Shown: positions 1-10,164, counted from the stretch's first letter. The stretch is DNA of 64,000 nt from Prorocentrum cordatum (GCA_963575745.1 CAUYUJ010001309.1:1-64000); one strand, 5' to 3'. The notes: generated by a model from the letters alone, not told the origin. Translations and numbers: made by a program.

Positions 1-640
1 CTCCTCCTCCTCCTCCTCGTTTCGTTTCCGAGCAGCTTGGAACGCGCGCGTGAAGAGACACATGCATTCAAGGTGGACACACAAGGAAAAGGACAGTACA
101 TGGGCGGACCCTCCTTAAGAGGACGTCAGCGTCGTAACAGCACCCCGCGGCTCAAAGGAGAAAGAGAAACAAGAGGGGGGGATTTATGGCTCAGACCAGC
201 TTCAGACGCTTCCTGGGTCAACGGGCCCTCCAACTGGCTGACCGAAGCATCAGCGTGGTGTGGCCTCTGGCCCTTTCTGGCTCGCTCGCGGGCGTCTCTG
301 GCGTCTTTCCGATCGAGGTCGGCAACAACATCCTCCGGCAATTTGCTGAGAGTCGCCATGACGACAGAGCGGCATGTTTCAGAACGTTCCTCCAAATGGG
401 TCACCACTCTCACGCGGGTGGAAAAACTGCATACATGCAGGACAATGGTTGATATCAATCAGGTCGCACGCGCGGCGCCTCACACCATGCACTGAGAAAG
501 CATGGGTGGCCAATCCCACCAGCCCTCTGGGCGTCGGTGGTTTAGGGCGTTTCCTCTTCCACCCCTCCCTCTTCCCCTTCGGGGAGGGGTTTACCCCTCC
601 CCCTACCCCCTCCCCACTGACCTGGACAGGAGGGGCGGGG
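1..640. other. Unassigned sequence after a short (CCT)n tract
   Basis: The first 18 bases are the end of a (CCT)n microsatellite. The rest is GC-rich with overlapping short open frames on both strands and no recognisable domain. I see no gene here. Confidence 0.5.
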
Positions 641-1060
641 AGCGGTCAGAGCGTCCAAGATGGCCCAGGACGGCTCCAAGAGGGCCTCAGAGAGCCCAAG
701 ATCGCCTCCAAGATGGCTCAAGATAGCGCAAGATGCCTGAAGATGGTTCAGAAGACGCTCCAACACGTTCCAAGACCGCTCCAAGATGGTTCCACGTGCC
801 CACAAGAGCATCATTAGAGTGCCCTCAAAATGCCGAAGTGCTTCAAAACCCTAGGGAAAATCAATGTGTTTGGTGTTCTCACTCTTTCACTTCCGAAGCC
901 CATCCGAGGCCTCAAGATGGCGCCCAGATGTCCCAACTGGGCCCCAACAGGGGCCCAAGAGAGCCTCAAGACTGCCTCAACAGCGTCCAAGAGCGCTCCA
1001 AGAGCGATCCAAGAGGGGTCCAGGAAGCGATTTTAGACAGTCTGGAGGAGCAACGCTAAT
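640..1060. repeat. Degenerate CCAAGATGGC-type minisatellite
   Basis: Short degenerate units of the type CCAAGATGGCC / CCAAGAGGGCC follow one another, with a less repetitive patch around 825-905. The same word family recurs at 16.98-20.53, 20.99-21.53, 24.48-25.08 and 38.0-38.6 kb. The K/R/P-rich open frames through it are translations of the repeat, not genes. Confidence 0.75.
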
Positions 1061-1276
1061 TAAAGCTCTGCTCTTCTTTGATACAGTTGCTCCAAGATGC
1101 CCCCCCAGAGCGCCCCGATGGCGTCTAAAAGGACCCCAGATGCCCAAAAACTGTTTCAAAATAAATTCAATCGAGCTCCTAAATGGCTACAAGAGACGTC
1201 TTGGACTCTCCTCTTGGGCCTTGCGGGCGGGCGGGCCCACCAAACCGTTCGAAGATACCTCCAAGGCGCCACCAGG

Positions 1277-1399
1277 GAGGAGGAAGAGGCGGAGGAAGAG
1301 GAGGAGGAGGAGGAGGAGGAAGAGGAGGAGAAGAGGGAGGAGGAGAGGAGGAGGAGGAAGAAGGCGGAGGAGAAGGAGGAAGAGGGGGAGAAGAACAGC
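1277..1399 (+). repeat. (GGA)n microsatellite
   Basis: Interrupted GGA/GAA triplets. The tract lies just beyond the 3' end of LINE-A (minus strand), so it may have been the target site or part of the element's tail. Confidence 0.9.
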
Positions 1400-1405
1400 T
1401 GCCGA

Positions 1406-2323
1406 TCATCGGCGCTCTTCGTTCGAGTGCCTGGTGTAGGATGGGCTGGTGGGGATACGCGAAGCGTCAAGAATTTCTGTCTCGAGTCGCATGTGTACGG
1501 ACAAGAGTGGCACGAGAAAATACTGTTCACTTCGGCCATGCGCCGGGCTCGCCCACGTCCTCACCTCATTAAACGCACGTTCTTGCCTGGCGTCTTTCAA
1601 CGCCGCTCTGAAGCGTCTCGGATTGGAGCGGATCGCTGGAACCCATTCTCGCATGGGCTTGGTTGCGTACTCAGAAAACGAATCAGAACGCGAATTCAAC
1701 AAGTCCAAATCAGCAGAAACGGCATGCATCCAAGACCTGCGTACCCCAATGGCGTGGCACAGCGCAACGCACAGAGCACGCGGGGCCTGCAAACACACTC
1801 TGCTGAAAAGCCCCACCCGCATGCACAAGATCATAGTCGCAGGTGCGATGAAACACTCATGCTCAGAAATGGATGCGTGAGACGGGCGACGAGGGTCCGT
1901 CGAGGCTCCTTTCATCACGGATGAATACACCTACATCACAGCTGTGTGGACTCTCGTCAGCTCAGCAGTGTGCAACTGGGGCCATGTGCTCGCCCGGCGC
2001 AGACCACGCGTGAAAACCACCCCTTGACATAAGGCAAGCCGTGTTTCAACAGGAACAGAACTTTGCTGCAGCACTGCGTAGCGCAATTGCTGAAAAACTC
2101 CTCTCAACGCGCCGACTTTGGCTGCGATCTCTGGATGCGTCGAATCCGTGGAACAAGTAAGCGCACCAACGTGATTGCACTGGGCCGCGGCAACCAGCTG
2201 GCGCTGCACGCCGCGAGTCTCGAATTGAATGAGGCCCCGGCATCGCCGAACAGCTGCCGCTGCGCCTCGCCAGAACCAAGGCCAACGAAACGGAATAATG
2301 CTTCCGTCTTGCCCCGTTTGCAA
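1406..2323 (-). pseudogene. LINE-A RT C-terminal region
   Basis: Two consecutive open stretches in the same frame (2323-1931 and 1930-1406) are separated by one TAG at 1933-1931. The upstream stretch, from about 2180, reads SSVPVETRLALCQGVVFTRG, then STWPQLHTAELTRVHTAVM, and runs across the stop into VYSSVMKGAS, typical of the helical region after the thumb in dinoflagellate LINE RTs. The last ~100 residues show no motif I know. Confidence in coding sense falls towards 1406. Confidence 0.6.
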
Positions 2324-2460
2324 TTGATGCGTAAACCATACATGGAGAAAACTTCCTCAAAAATGGTGGCGCACGCCTTCATTTTACCCACGATCTCGCA
2401 AGCCTGACCAAACAATGGCTGGACCACATCGTCCATATAACCGGCTGCGCCAAGATGCAC
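2104..2460 (-). pseudogene. LINE-A reverse transcriptase, YMDD box and thumb
   Basis: A 118-codon frame beginning MHLGAAGYMDDVVQPLFGQA. YMDD is the RT catalytic motif C, intact. It continues with FSMYGLRINCKRGKTEALFRF, the usual region after motif C in LINE RTs, then loses sense near 2200, where coding appears to pass to the minus frame 2323-1931. Confidence 0.8.
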
Positions 2461-3803
2461 TGGCTCCGCGGCCGCCCGTTCGCCGGCTCAACGCCGAACC
2501 CGGGGATCAACGGTTCCGCTGGGAGTTCGAACAGCAAACCGGCAGCAGCAAGGCGCAATTCGACCGCGCGGACCACGCGGCTAAAGGCGAGGAGGAACAC
2601 AAAGTCCCCAAGAGCATTACCAGCAAGACTCCCGGATGTAGTCTGCACGCACCCTGCGACGCCTTCCATAGCGAACCAGGACTGTCTGTGCAGCTTAGTC
2701 AGCATCGCGAGATAATGCGTCGTGCCTTCGCTCGCGGCCCAATGCTCGTAGGCACAGAGGCCCTCGACGATGTCCGCTGCGTCCTCGGCAGAAAATCCCG
2801 CAGCCAAGAGTCTGGCGACAAATGCATCCATTGACGCCGGCGGCGCGGGAAAAGCAAGAAGCCTCGCAATGCTAGCAAATGCCGTTTGCAAGTCAACGAA
2901 CAAAGCACCAAAGGATAGCTTCTTAGCACTGGCAACGTCCATGCACGCCACCATGTACAGGTGGGCAAACTCCGTTGACCCTCCGTTGAGACCACCTCCA
3001 AACTGCAAGTTTGAACTCGTCGCTGCAAGGGCGGGCATCCCACGTGACCGCATGTGGAGGGACAGCGACTTGGACGCCGCCTCGCAAATGGTCACGTCCC
3101 TGTAAGACGGGATCTCGGTCATAGCCCCTTTCCCTTTGCATATCTCAAACAGATGCCCCCCTTTCCACTGCAAAGACGGCCGCAGAGAAACAACTGACTT
3201 AAAGACGAGCGGGTGGAACAACCGGGCAGTCTCAAGAGGCGCAGCCTTGAACAGTTCGGACCCATTGCAATCTTCAGATATTCCAACCATGGGCCTCATG
3301 CGCGCAAAAATGCAAGCAACCTCCGAAATTCTCGGGGCGAGGCCGAAGTCAATTGCGTCAACGGTGCGATCTGCAACGACGAGGTTCTCAATCCGATCTT
3401 TCTCTATCAAGTCGCGCATGGCAATGTGGCTACCTTGCAACAGCATGGCAAAATGCTCGACTATTTCGCGCTTTGTTTCAGAGGCTGACAACGTGACAGT
3501 GCCATCTGCTTTCTTCGCGCATGCTGCCGACTGCTGGGCGGGCTTATAGAGAGGCTTCAGCACATTGAACATGCGCCGCATCGACACATCGGCCGCTGCA
3601 CTTTCCAACTCAAGCCGCTTCCGCCCCGCAAAATCGGCGGCATCTTTGTCAAGGGCTTCTCTGAGTTCATTCGACAATTCGTCAATGACCGCGCCACAAA
3701 ACTCCCGTTGAGACAGGCGTCCCAAAACAAGCTGCTGCAATCCACCAGCGGCGCCGGCCCCCCTCCTGCTGCAGCCGCCCAGGCCCGGAAGACAACATGG
3801 CAC
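2379..3803 (-). pseudogene. LINE-A reverse transcriptase, fingers and palm
   Basis: A 474-codon frame with recognisable non-LTR RT blocks: KGKGAMTEIPSYRDVTICEA (about 223-242), LQFGGGLNGGSTEFAHL (266-282), motif A FGALFVDLQTAFASI (D304), and a motif-B-like GSLAGNALGDFVF (about 396-408). The catalytic YxDD box is not in this frame but in the overlapping minus frame 2460-2104, so a frameshift lies at about 2460-2400. The first ~30 residues overlap the EEP frame and are probably spurious before about 3750. Confidence 0.82.
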
Positions 3804-4765
3804 ACTGTTTTATCAAGCAAATGCGCAATGTCCTTGCCGAGTGACCGAAACCATTTCCTAAGCGCACCTCTCCGCAAGACAAGGTCAAGCGCGCCCTGGC
3901 TTAGTGCGGCATTGCGCTTCACATGCTCGGGCTTCGGAAAAGCATGCACCACCACGTCTTGCACTTGGGATTGCCTGATAAAGCCATGGGAAGCGGGATC
4001 AACATTGAAAGGGACTGGCGGCAACTCCGCGAGCAGCTGCCTAAAGCGATGCACCTTCATTGGGTCTTCCGGGCCACGCCTGTCGCACGGCGCCAGCTGG
4101 CGCCGCAGCATCGAGCGTGAAAAATTAGGCTGCATCTTGACGCGGGTGCAAATCATGAGGTGATCATCGCGCTCAATTGCCGCGTCATATACATCATCCA
4201 CGGTATATGAACCCTCAACGCACTCAACATTACAAGACAAAACAATGTAATCATTCATGGTCGCACATCCACGTCCTATATATGTGTGATGGGCCGCCCC
4301 TCCTGCCCACATGTCCGGCCACACAGCGGGGCGCCAGAGTCCACAGTCAGACACCCACTGCTCGAAAACAAACGAATTGACCGCATTACTCGGCAAAGCC
4401 TCGCGGCCCCCACCCACGAGGGGCGTTGAGGGCCAGGCCGATGGCACAGTGATGTTCGCATCCATCATCACTAACGCGGGGAGCGCCCGCAACGCTGGTG
4501 GCAGTAGCGTCCCAGCCTCCTTCCACCAAGGTATGCACTCCTGGTGTTTCTGATGCGGCGCATGCACCGAAGCAACAGCAAACCTACACACGGCAGTTGA
4601 TACGATTACAACCAACGCCCTTGGACAAGCATGATGAATGACAACGTCATCGATGCGAATGAACACCTTGTGATTTCCTTGCACGGAAAAAGGACGAGAC
4701 GCTGACAAAATAGTGGAACACCCAAGTGACCCATAGATATTGGACAACCCAGCGCTCTGAATCAC
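3557..4765 (-). pseudogene. LINE-A EEP-type endonuclease domain
   Basis: A 402-codon frame opened by GTG only because of the TGA two codons upstream; the natural protein would run through from RNase H. EEP signatures in order are SVHAPHQ (66-72), VMMDANITVPS (D102, N104, equivalent to GDFN), TYIGRG...NDYI (161-174) and RDDHLMI (D201, H202, the terminal D-H pair). EEP endonucleases nick the target DNA for target-primed reverse transcription. Beyond about residue 335 the frame stops making sense, and the RT continues in a different frame (from about 3750). Confidence 0.8.
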
Positions 4766-4768
4766 AAT

Positions 4769-5680
4769 TCATTTCTTTCCGCTGATGCTGTCCTCCACCA
4801 TCTTCCTCCCCGTGACTTTGCTGCGAGACTCCTGGAAACCCGCACGATGAAACTTCCGAGACTCAAGCTGTGCCAAGGCAAATTCAAACTTCGCATGCGC
4901 CCTAAGAGTTAAGGCATTGTGACCAAAGAGTCGCAACTCACATGCTGTGATCGGTGTGCTGTCCATTGGCCGGCTGCGATCCGAATCGATCCGCTCGGCA
5001 ATGACAGGCGCGGGCAAATATCTATCAATCTCGATACTGCCCAAGTGCATGGATCCAACCTCGTGCAAATCAGCGGGGTACTCCTCCTTCCGTTGGGCAC
5101 ACGACCCCCCGAGAAAGAGCCAGTCCACATCATTTCCGTTTGGGTTGGCTGGAAAAGAAAACTCCGCGAAAATAGTGTCGCTCCTGATGCCTGGGTGCAC
5201 GGATCCATGACCTGCTGCATCGCACAACTTATCGGCAAGCTCATTCCAAGGATGACCGCAATGAGAGTGCACATGCGCATGGGACACATCAACAAAATTG
5301 TTCATAAGCAAGACCAAATTACGCACAACACGACAAACACTATGCTGAGACGAAGCTCTGGCAAACCGAAAAGCGACATCAGCGACTGACATGTTGTCTG
5401 AAAAGACCCTGACTGCGCACTGCCCCTTGGACCTCAGCGCCCAAATGAGTGCCCATATCATGGCGGACGCTTCCGCCGCGAATGACATCGAGGCCTCATC
5501 CTGCACTGACTCGACAAAATGCGGATGACCACAACAAATAACCACAAGCCCGCATACGGATCCCATATACATTATGCTTCCACCAAGTCCCTCGCCTAGT
5601 ACACAAAACCCCCACGCTGGAACAGGGGACGTGTCTGTTGAGGCGCGGGCTTGGTTTGGGGATCCCCCATCCCGATCCAT
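4769..5680 (-). pseudogene. LINE-A RNase H domain (frame-shifted)
   Basis: Residues 1-160 of this 303-codon frame hold the RNase H core: E70 in AAEASAMIWAL, D95 in RVFSDNMSVAD, and the terminal HCGHPWNELADKLCDAA with D150. The first strand lies upstream in another frame (about 5990-5640) and reads SIHIYLNGSG, where families have xDGS; the first catalytic Asp is therefore Asn here (codon near 5681-5679). A frameshift of about 5640-5620 joins the two parts. The C-terminal ~140 residues have no motif I recognise. The frame ends in a TGA (4771-4769) and continues open in the same frame into the EEP domain. Role: removal of RNA from the RNA:DNA hybrid during retrotransposition. This copy is inactive. 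Confidence 0.8.
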
Positions 5681-6070
5681 TCAAATAAATGTGAATGGAT
5701 CGCAGCGGCGTTCCCGGCACAAAACGCACTGTAGTCGCAAGTTCTGCGATTGTGGTTTCCATCAGCGTGACACCACACAAAGACTGCGACAAAACATGAC
5801 CGAAAGGATGAAGCAAAGACATCACCACGCTACGATCGAAGACACTGTAGGTCTGTTGTTGGAAAGCCCCGGCGGGGAAACAATTGAAGCCGACCTCGAG
5901 ACACGAATCCCAGTCACGAGTAGAGGAAGTAAGATGAATCAAACGACATGCTCCGATGCAAGACTGCTCCGCCCACCCCTGAGCTGGAGGATGAATTGCA
6001 CTATGATTTGAAATGAATTCTCGCGGCCTCAACCCCGGCCCAAAACTAGGAGAATGCTGCAATAGCGTAT

Positions 6071-7045
6071 CTAGACATAGCACGGCACGGCCACGCACGT
6101 CCCAGGCGTGGCCACGGAGGGGACGAGAAACCCCTGAGGGCACGGCGTCTCCACGATGGTATTCCCGTGCAGCCTCCGCGAAGGCCCCGAGTTTCCAGCA
6201 GCAGGCTGCGGGGTCTCGGAATCGCCCTGCATCACGTCCGACGCCGGGGGCGCTGGTTCCGGGGCATCGGGCGGCATGGGGGCCAGCGGAGGGAGCGTCA
6301 TCCCCTCCAATGCCGATGCCAAGGCGTCCCTCGGCATCTCCGCGCCCCCCCTGATCTGCCGCGCAAGGTCGATCAGCGTGTCCTTCAGCCAACCCGGGGG
6401 CCCTCCCTCGGTCGTCGGCTGGTCGACCACGTAGGTGTTCTTCGTGAGCTCCATGAGGTCCGCCCGGTAGGCAGTCAAGGCGGCCTGCTCCGCATTGATC
6501 CTCTCCTGAGCCGCCTGCATGTCCTCGTGGGCCTGCTGGAGGCGCTTCTCCGCCCGGGTGATCACCTGCCGGAGACCGTCGAGCTGCTGGCCCGGCGGCC
6601 GGGACGCGTACAAGGACGCCTTCTTCTCCGCGATCTGCGCGTCGATGACCGCCAGGGCCGGGCTGTTGATCATCGCGAGCGGTCCCCGGGACTTCATGAG
6701 GGCGCTGAGCTGGTCCCGGATCTGCTTCTGGGACTGCTCGGACTCCACATCGACGTACACCATCGCCGGCGCCTGCGCAGCCGGGGGTGGAGAGGCTGGT
6801 GAGGTAGGAGTGGAAACCGTAGACGGAGCAAGGCCGACCACTGTTCCCGGTGCAGACGGCGGCAGTGGAGGCCACGTAGCCACTGCTTGCACGTACGACT
6901 TCGGGGCCTGGCACCATCGGCACTGCGAGCAGGTTGACCAGGACCGCGTGCCACACAGCGTACAGCACCACGAAGAGCCGCCACCTGCGCGAGCGCCACC
7001 GCCCCACCGGGCGTTGTTGCGCTGAGAGGACCATCGCGCTGGCAT
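6071..7045 (-). CDS. LINE-A ORF1-like protein with zinc finger and coiled coil
   Basis: A 324-codon open frame. Residues about 26-45 form a W-C-x2-C-G ... C-x2-C pattern like a RanBP2-type zinc finger, with the intermediate spacing disturbed. A proline/alanine-rich linker follows (about residues 68-92). Residues about 130-200 are strongly heptad-like (GQQLDGLRQVITRAEKRLQQ and onward), a predicted coiled coil. A nucleic-acid-binding finger plus a multimerising coiled coil suits a LINE ORF1 chaperone. The frame (position modulo 3) matches the downstream RNase H and EEP frames, so they were probably once one polyprotein. It starts 72 bases downstream of the relict spliced leader. Function is inferred from position and architecture; the zinc-finger call is the weakest part. 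Confidence 0.65.
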   Translation of the reverse strand: MPARWSSQRNNARWGGGARAGGGSSWCCTLCGTRSWSTCSQCRWCQAPKSYVQAVATWPPLPPSAPGTVVGLAPSTVSTPTSPASPPPAAQAPAMVYVDVESEQSQKQIRDQLSALMKSRGPLAMINSPALAVIDAQIAEKKASLYASRPPGQQLDGLRQVITRAEKRLQQAHEDMQAAQERINAEQAALTAYRADLMELTKNTYVVDQPTTEGGPPGWLKDTLIDLARQIRGGAEMPRDALASALEGMTLPPLAPMPPDAPEPAPPASDVMQGDSETPQPAAGNSGPSRRLHGNTIVETPCPQGFLVPSVATPGTCVAVPCYV

Positions 7046-7116
7046 GCCTCAAAGTTTGTAGATTCCCCACAAGTTCAAGGAGCGGCCGCAGGGCGCGAGA
7101 GAGCGATGCTTGACAC

Positions 7117-7132
7117 CTTGAGCCAAAATGGC
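7117..7132 (-). other. Relict dinoflagellate spliced leader
   Basis: Read on the minus strand this is GCCATTTTGGCTCAAG, identical to the last 16 nt of the 22-nt spliced leader trans-spliced onto dinoflagellate mRNAs. The first six bases of the leader do not match; they are replaced by the adjoining microsatellite. It sits exactly where the 5' end of the LINE-A transcript should be, so it most likely records reverse transcription of a trans-spliced mRNA. Confidence 0.85.
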
Positions 7133-7137
7133 CTCCG

Positions 7138-7199
7138 CCTCCTCCTCCTCCGCCTCCTCCTCCTCCTCCTCCTCCTCCTCCTCCTCCTCCTCCTCCTCA
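7138..7199 (+). repeat. (CCT)n microsatellite
   Basis: Nearly pure CCT triplets directly abutting the 5' end of LINE-A. Confidence 0.95.
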
Positions 7200-7254
7200 T
7201 TCACCCCTCCAACTTATGGTGGTGGTGGTGGAAACATCCCATACCATCTTGTCG

Positions 7255-7365
7255 GGTCTTGCGAATCGACGCCAATCGACGCAACTCGGCGCGAATCGAC
7301 GCTAAATGGGCGCCAAATCGGCGCTGTGTCATCGACTCCAGACGCTAGCCGACGCTAATCGACGC
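7255..7365. repeat. AATCGACGC short tandem repeat
   Basis: Degenerate units such as GCGAATCGACGCC and CAATCGACGCAACTCGGC. The same motif recurs at 9308-9420 (AATCGATGCTGG, AATCGACGCC). Confidence 0.75.
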
Positions 7366-7689
7366 TGAAGACGGAATTAAGAGGGTACATGAGGCTCCCA
7401 TGATTTGCTACCGAAGCAACCTGGGCCGAAGCCCAGACCGGTCACGTATCGAAAAAACACGCGGAGGTGTTTCGCCCTTTTCGGCAGCTGGGGGCCCTCG
7501 CCTGACCTCGGAACCTTCAGAAAACGACTCGGGATCGAGAGCCGGTCCCAGGGAATGGATCGAGACCTCTGGGGCTTGACGCCGGGAGAAAATACGTGAT
7601 TTCGGGTGTCTGGGAAGGGGGGAGTGCAGGCAACTGTCGGGGAAGTGGGGAGGCCAGCGAGTAGGTCGGGAGCGAAGGAGGGCAAGGAG

Positions 7690-7797
7690 AGGAGGAGGAG
7701 GAGGAGGAGGAGGAGGAGGAGGAGGAGGAGGAGGAGGAGGAGGAGGAGGAGGAGGAGGAGCAGGAGGAGGAGGAGGAGGAGGAGGAGGAGGAGTAAG
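7690..7797 (+). repeat. (GGA)n microsatellite
   Basis: About 35 GGA triplets. The poly-R, poly-L and poly-S/P frames across it are artefacts. Confidence 0.95.
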
Positions 7798-8730
7798 AGG
7801 AGTAAGAGGAAGAGGAGAAGGAGCCAAATTCGTGAGTTCGCTGTACGACCCACAGTATCTGTTTTTCTGGCACGAGCTCAGCCTTTGCAGCCCCAACGAG
7901 CGAAAGAGCGAAGAGGAGGAGGTGCCCTGAGGTGTCCCGCGGTGCTCGAGAATGTTCACCGAGTATTCCAATGTACTCTGATTCCAGAGGTGTCCAGGGA
8001 AGGAGGAGCGGGGCGGATTGCTATCTTGGGGGCTCCACGGTACAAAGGCGCCAACTGTCCACCTGCACCGATGCTGCCCGGGCCAGTCCTGGGCCGAGGA
8101 CTGCGCATCCACCGCTCCCGTGTCCCCGGGATGGGTGTGGGCGGACGGCTGGCGCCCCCCTCGGAGCAGGAGGAGGAGCTGAGGCGGAGGAAGGGCGGAG
8201 GAGGCCTCGACTGGATTCGACACTGGCCGAGGGACGCTCAGGGAGGCGCAGCGCCTGCCGAGTGAGCTCGAAAGAGTACCTGAGAACGGGGTGCCTCGAG
8301 GGCGAGGCCCTTCCCAGAGCGCCCCGTGCCTGCGCAGGTGCAGAAAGGAGGAGGGGGTCACGGACGGGACCCCGCCCCTCGGAGCTGGCGCAGGGCTCAG
8401 GCCTTCTGGCTGGCCCAGAGGAGAGCACCGCCGGAAATGGAATAGGAGGGCGTCTCCCCTCGGTGAAGGCGACCGCCGATCCCCTGTCACTCCTACAGTA
8501 AGAGCGAGGACGAACAAGAAAAACCGGGTCAATGCCCAACCGCAGATGCTGCCCCGAACTGGCACCGCGGCTGCTGCTGGGCAGGCGACTTCTGGCCCTT
8601 GGTGGACAGCGCCCGCGGCGACACGGACGGCGAACCCTGTGCAGAATGGACAACAACTACCGGCGGTCTTCGTCCTCATTTTGCGGCGATCCCAAACTAC
8701 GAGGACGGCGCCCATGTACCCCACCAGCAT

Positions 8731-8787
8731 GGCACGGTGCATAGTTATTCGGCCATGAGGCCGAACAAAACTAATTATGCACCGTAC
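8731..8787. repeat. Two-layer inverted repeat (hairpin)
   Basis: Outer arms GGCACGGTGCATAGTTA and TAATTATGCACCGTACC pair with two mismatches. Inside them TTCGGCC-ATGA-GGCCGAA forms a perfect 7-bp stem. It could extrude as a cruciform or fold in RNA; no function is assigned. Confidence 0.75.
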
Positions 8788-8830
8788 CATTCCCGGGTCG
8801 AAGACTGACGACGATTCGGGGAACGCCAAC

Positions 8831-8889
8831 GCGGCACGGTGCATACAGGTCGTCCGCGGACAAAACGGTGCGGTGAAACACCGTGCCGC
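8831..8889. repeat. Inverted repeat GCGGCACGGTG / CACCGTGCCGC
   Basis: A perfect 11-bp stem with a ~37-nt loop. It shares GCACGGTG with the hairpin 100 bp to the left. Confidence 0.7.
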
Positions 8890-9307
8890 CACATCGAAAT
8901 ACCAGCACGGTCAGCCACCGCACGGCTTGAGGACCCTGGAGGCCCCAGTCGCCGGGGACAGCGTTGAAGAACGACACTAAGTCCCGACACCGTGCGCTGA
9001 ACCAGAATCCCCGCTGACTTACCCGGAGACGCCGTAGTCACTGCAAACCGTTTCGGGACTTCCGCAATGTTCCTGCCCCCACTTCGATCGAATCGAATCG
9101 CGGGTACGCCGAACAGGGGGCCAGCGAGAGAGGGGTCAGCACGTTATGGCCGAAGACATGTACGCGGACGAGGGCGGGCCCGAGTGTGCGTTTATAGAAC
9201 ATGAGATGGCCATGAAACCTGGGAGACGGCGTGGCCCCATCCACCATGTCCGCACACGTCCTCGGTTCCTACCCGTCGATGGCAACTCATGGGAACCACA
9301 TGCCGTA

Positions 9308-9420
9308 TTGCTGGCTCGTGCCAACCGATGCTAATCGATGCTGGCTCGTGCCAACCGATGCTAATCGACGCCGATCGGCGCCAATCGACGCTAAATCGAT
9401 GCTACAACGACGCTACATCG
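9308..9420. repeat. AATCGATGC / AATCGACGC short tandem repeat
   Basis: The segment CTGGCTCGTGCCAACCGATG occurs twice in a row, followed by AATCGACGC-type units like those at 7255-7365. Confidence 0.75.
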
Positions 9421-9829
9421 AAGATGAGTATGCGCCTTCTCATCGACAACCGGCCGCAAACGCAGGTGTGTGCACTCCAGAGACGGAATTTCGAGGACAT
9501 GTTGACTGGTCGGCGGCGAGGCAGAAGCAGTCCGCTCCGGCGTGGGGCTCCTCGGGGCCACCGACATGCGACTTGTCCGGCGTGCAGGAGGAAGGAAAGA
9601 CGACGAGGGCGGCCGCGCGTGAGGAGGAGGGAGAGAGCGCTCAGACGTGGAAGAGTTCCGCGTAGAACAGGCCGGAGCGGCCAGCCGAAGCAGCGGGGAC
9701 CGCGGCGGCAGCCCGGGCCCCGGCCAGGGCGCACCGGCGGGCGCCGCCAGGGCGCAGTGGCAGTGGCGAGCCAGCAGGAGACGGGCCAGGAGCCCAGGGG
9801 CTGCCCGCAGCAGAGTGCTGCGGCCCAGG

Positions 9830-9945
9830 CGCGGCGCTCCGCGTCGAAATCGGAGGAAGTCGATATCGAATCCAAAGTCGAAGTCCGAGGTCGAGTCGAA
9901 TCGGAATCGGAATCCATCGATATCGAATCGAATCGGAGGACTCAA
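9830..9945. repeat. GAATCG-rich short tandem repeat
   Basis: Degenerate hexamer units (TCGAATCGGAATCGGAATCC and similar). Confidence 0.6.
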
Positions 9946-10164
9946 ACGAGTCCTGTTGGGGTGGTGCAGAGCGGTGCACCTTTCGCGCACCTCGGGGGCC
10001 CAAACAGGGCACGACGGGCGCGCACTCCTTCGTCCGCCCCCCCCGCATCCGCCGCCGCCCCACGAAGCAACGCCCGACCAAAGGTCCCGACCCCTCCCTG
10101 GGAGCAGTGCTGCGTCCCAAGTCCATGCTTGAGGGCCCCGGGGCCCGCAGACGGCCCACCCGGG

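Larger units (their letters stand above)
1406..7132 (-). mobile_element. LINE-A: decayed non-LTR retrotransposon, relict SL / ORF1 / RNase H / EEP / RT
   Basis: On the minus strand, 5' to 3', I can follow a relict spliced leader (7132-7117), a zinc-finger/coiled-coil ORF (7045-6071), an RNase H domain (about 5700-5200), an EEP endonuclease (4765 to about 3760) and a reverse transcriptase (about 3750-1406). The reading frame shifts near 5650, 3750, 2430 and 2200, and single in-frame stops occur at 4771-4769 and 1933-1931, so the copy is dead. The 3' end is not defined by a clear poly-A and is placed by loss of coding near the GGA microsatellite. RNase H precedes the endonuclease and RT, unlike I-clade LINEs where it is C-terminal. 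Confidence 0.85.
7800..9300. other. GC-rich unassigned sequence with two hairpins
   Basis: Open frames on both strands are Pro/Arg/Ser-rich and mutually overlapping with no domain. The only structure I can support is the pair of inverted repeats at 8731-8787 and 8831-8889, which share the word GCACGGTG. Confidence 0.5.

Noticed and set aside
7408-8892. A 494-codon minus-strand frame
   Set aside because: Its core is the poly-Pro translation of the GGA microsatellite at 7690-7797. The rest is low-complexity Pro/Ser/Arg with longer competing frames on the other strand.
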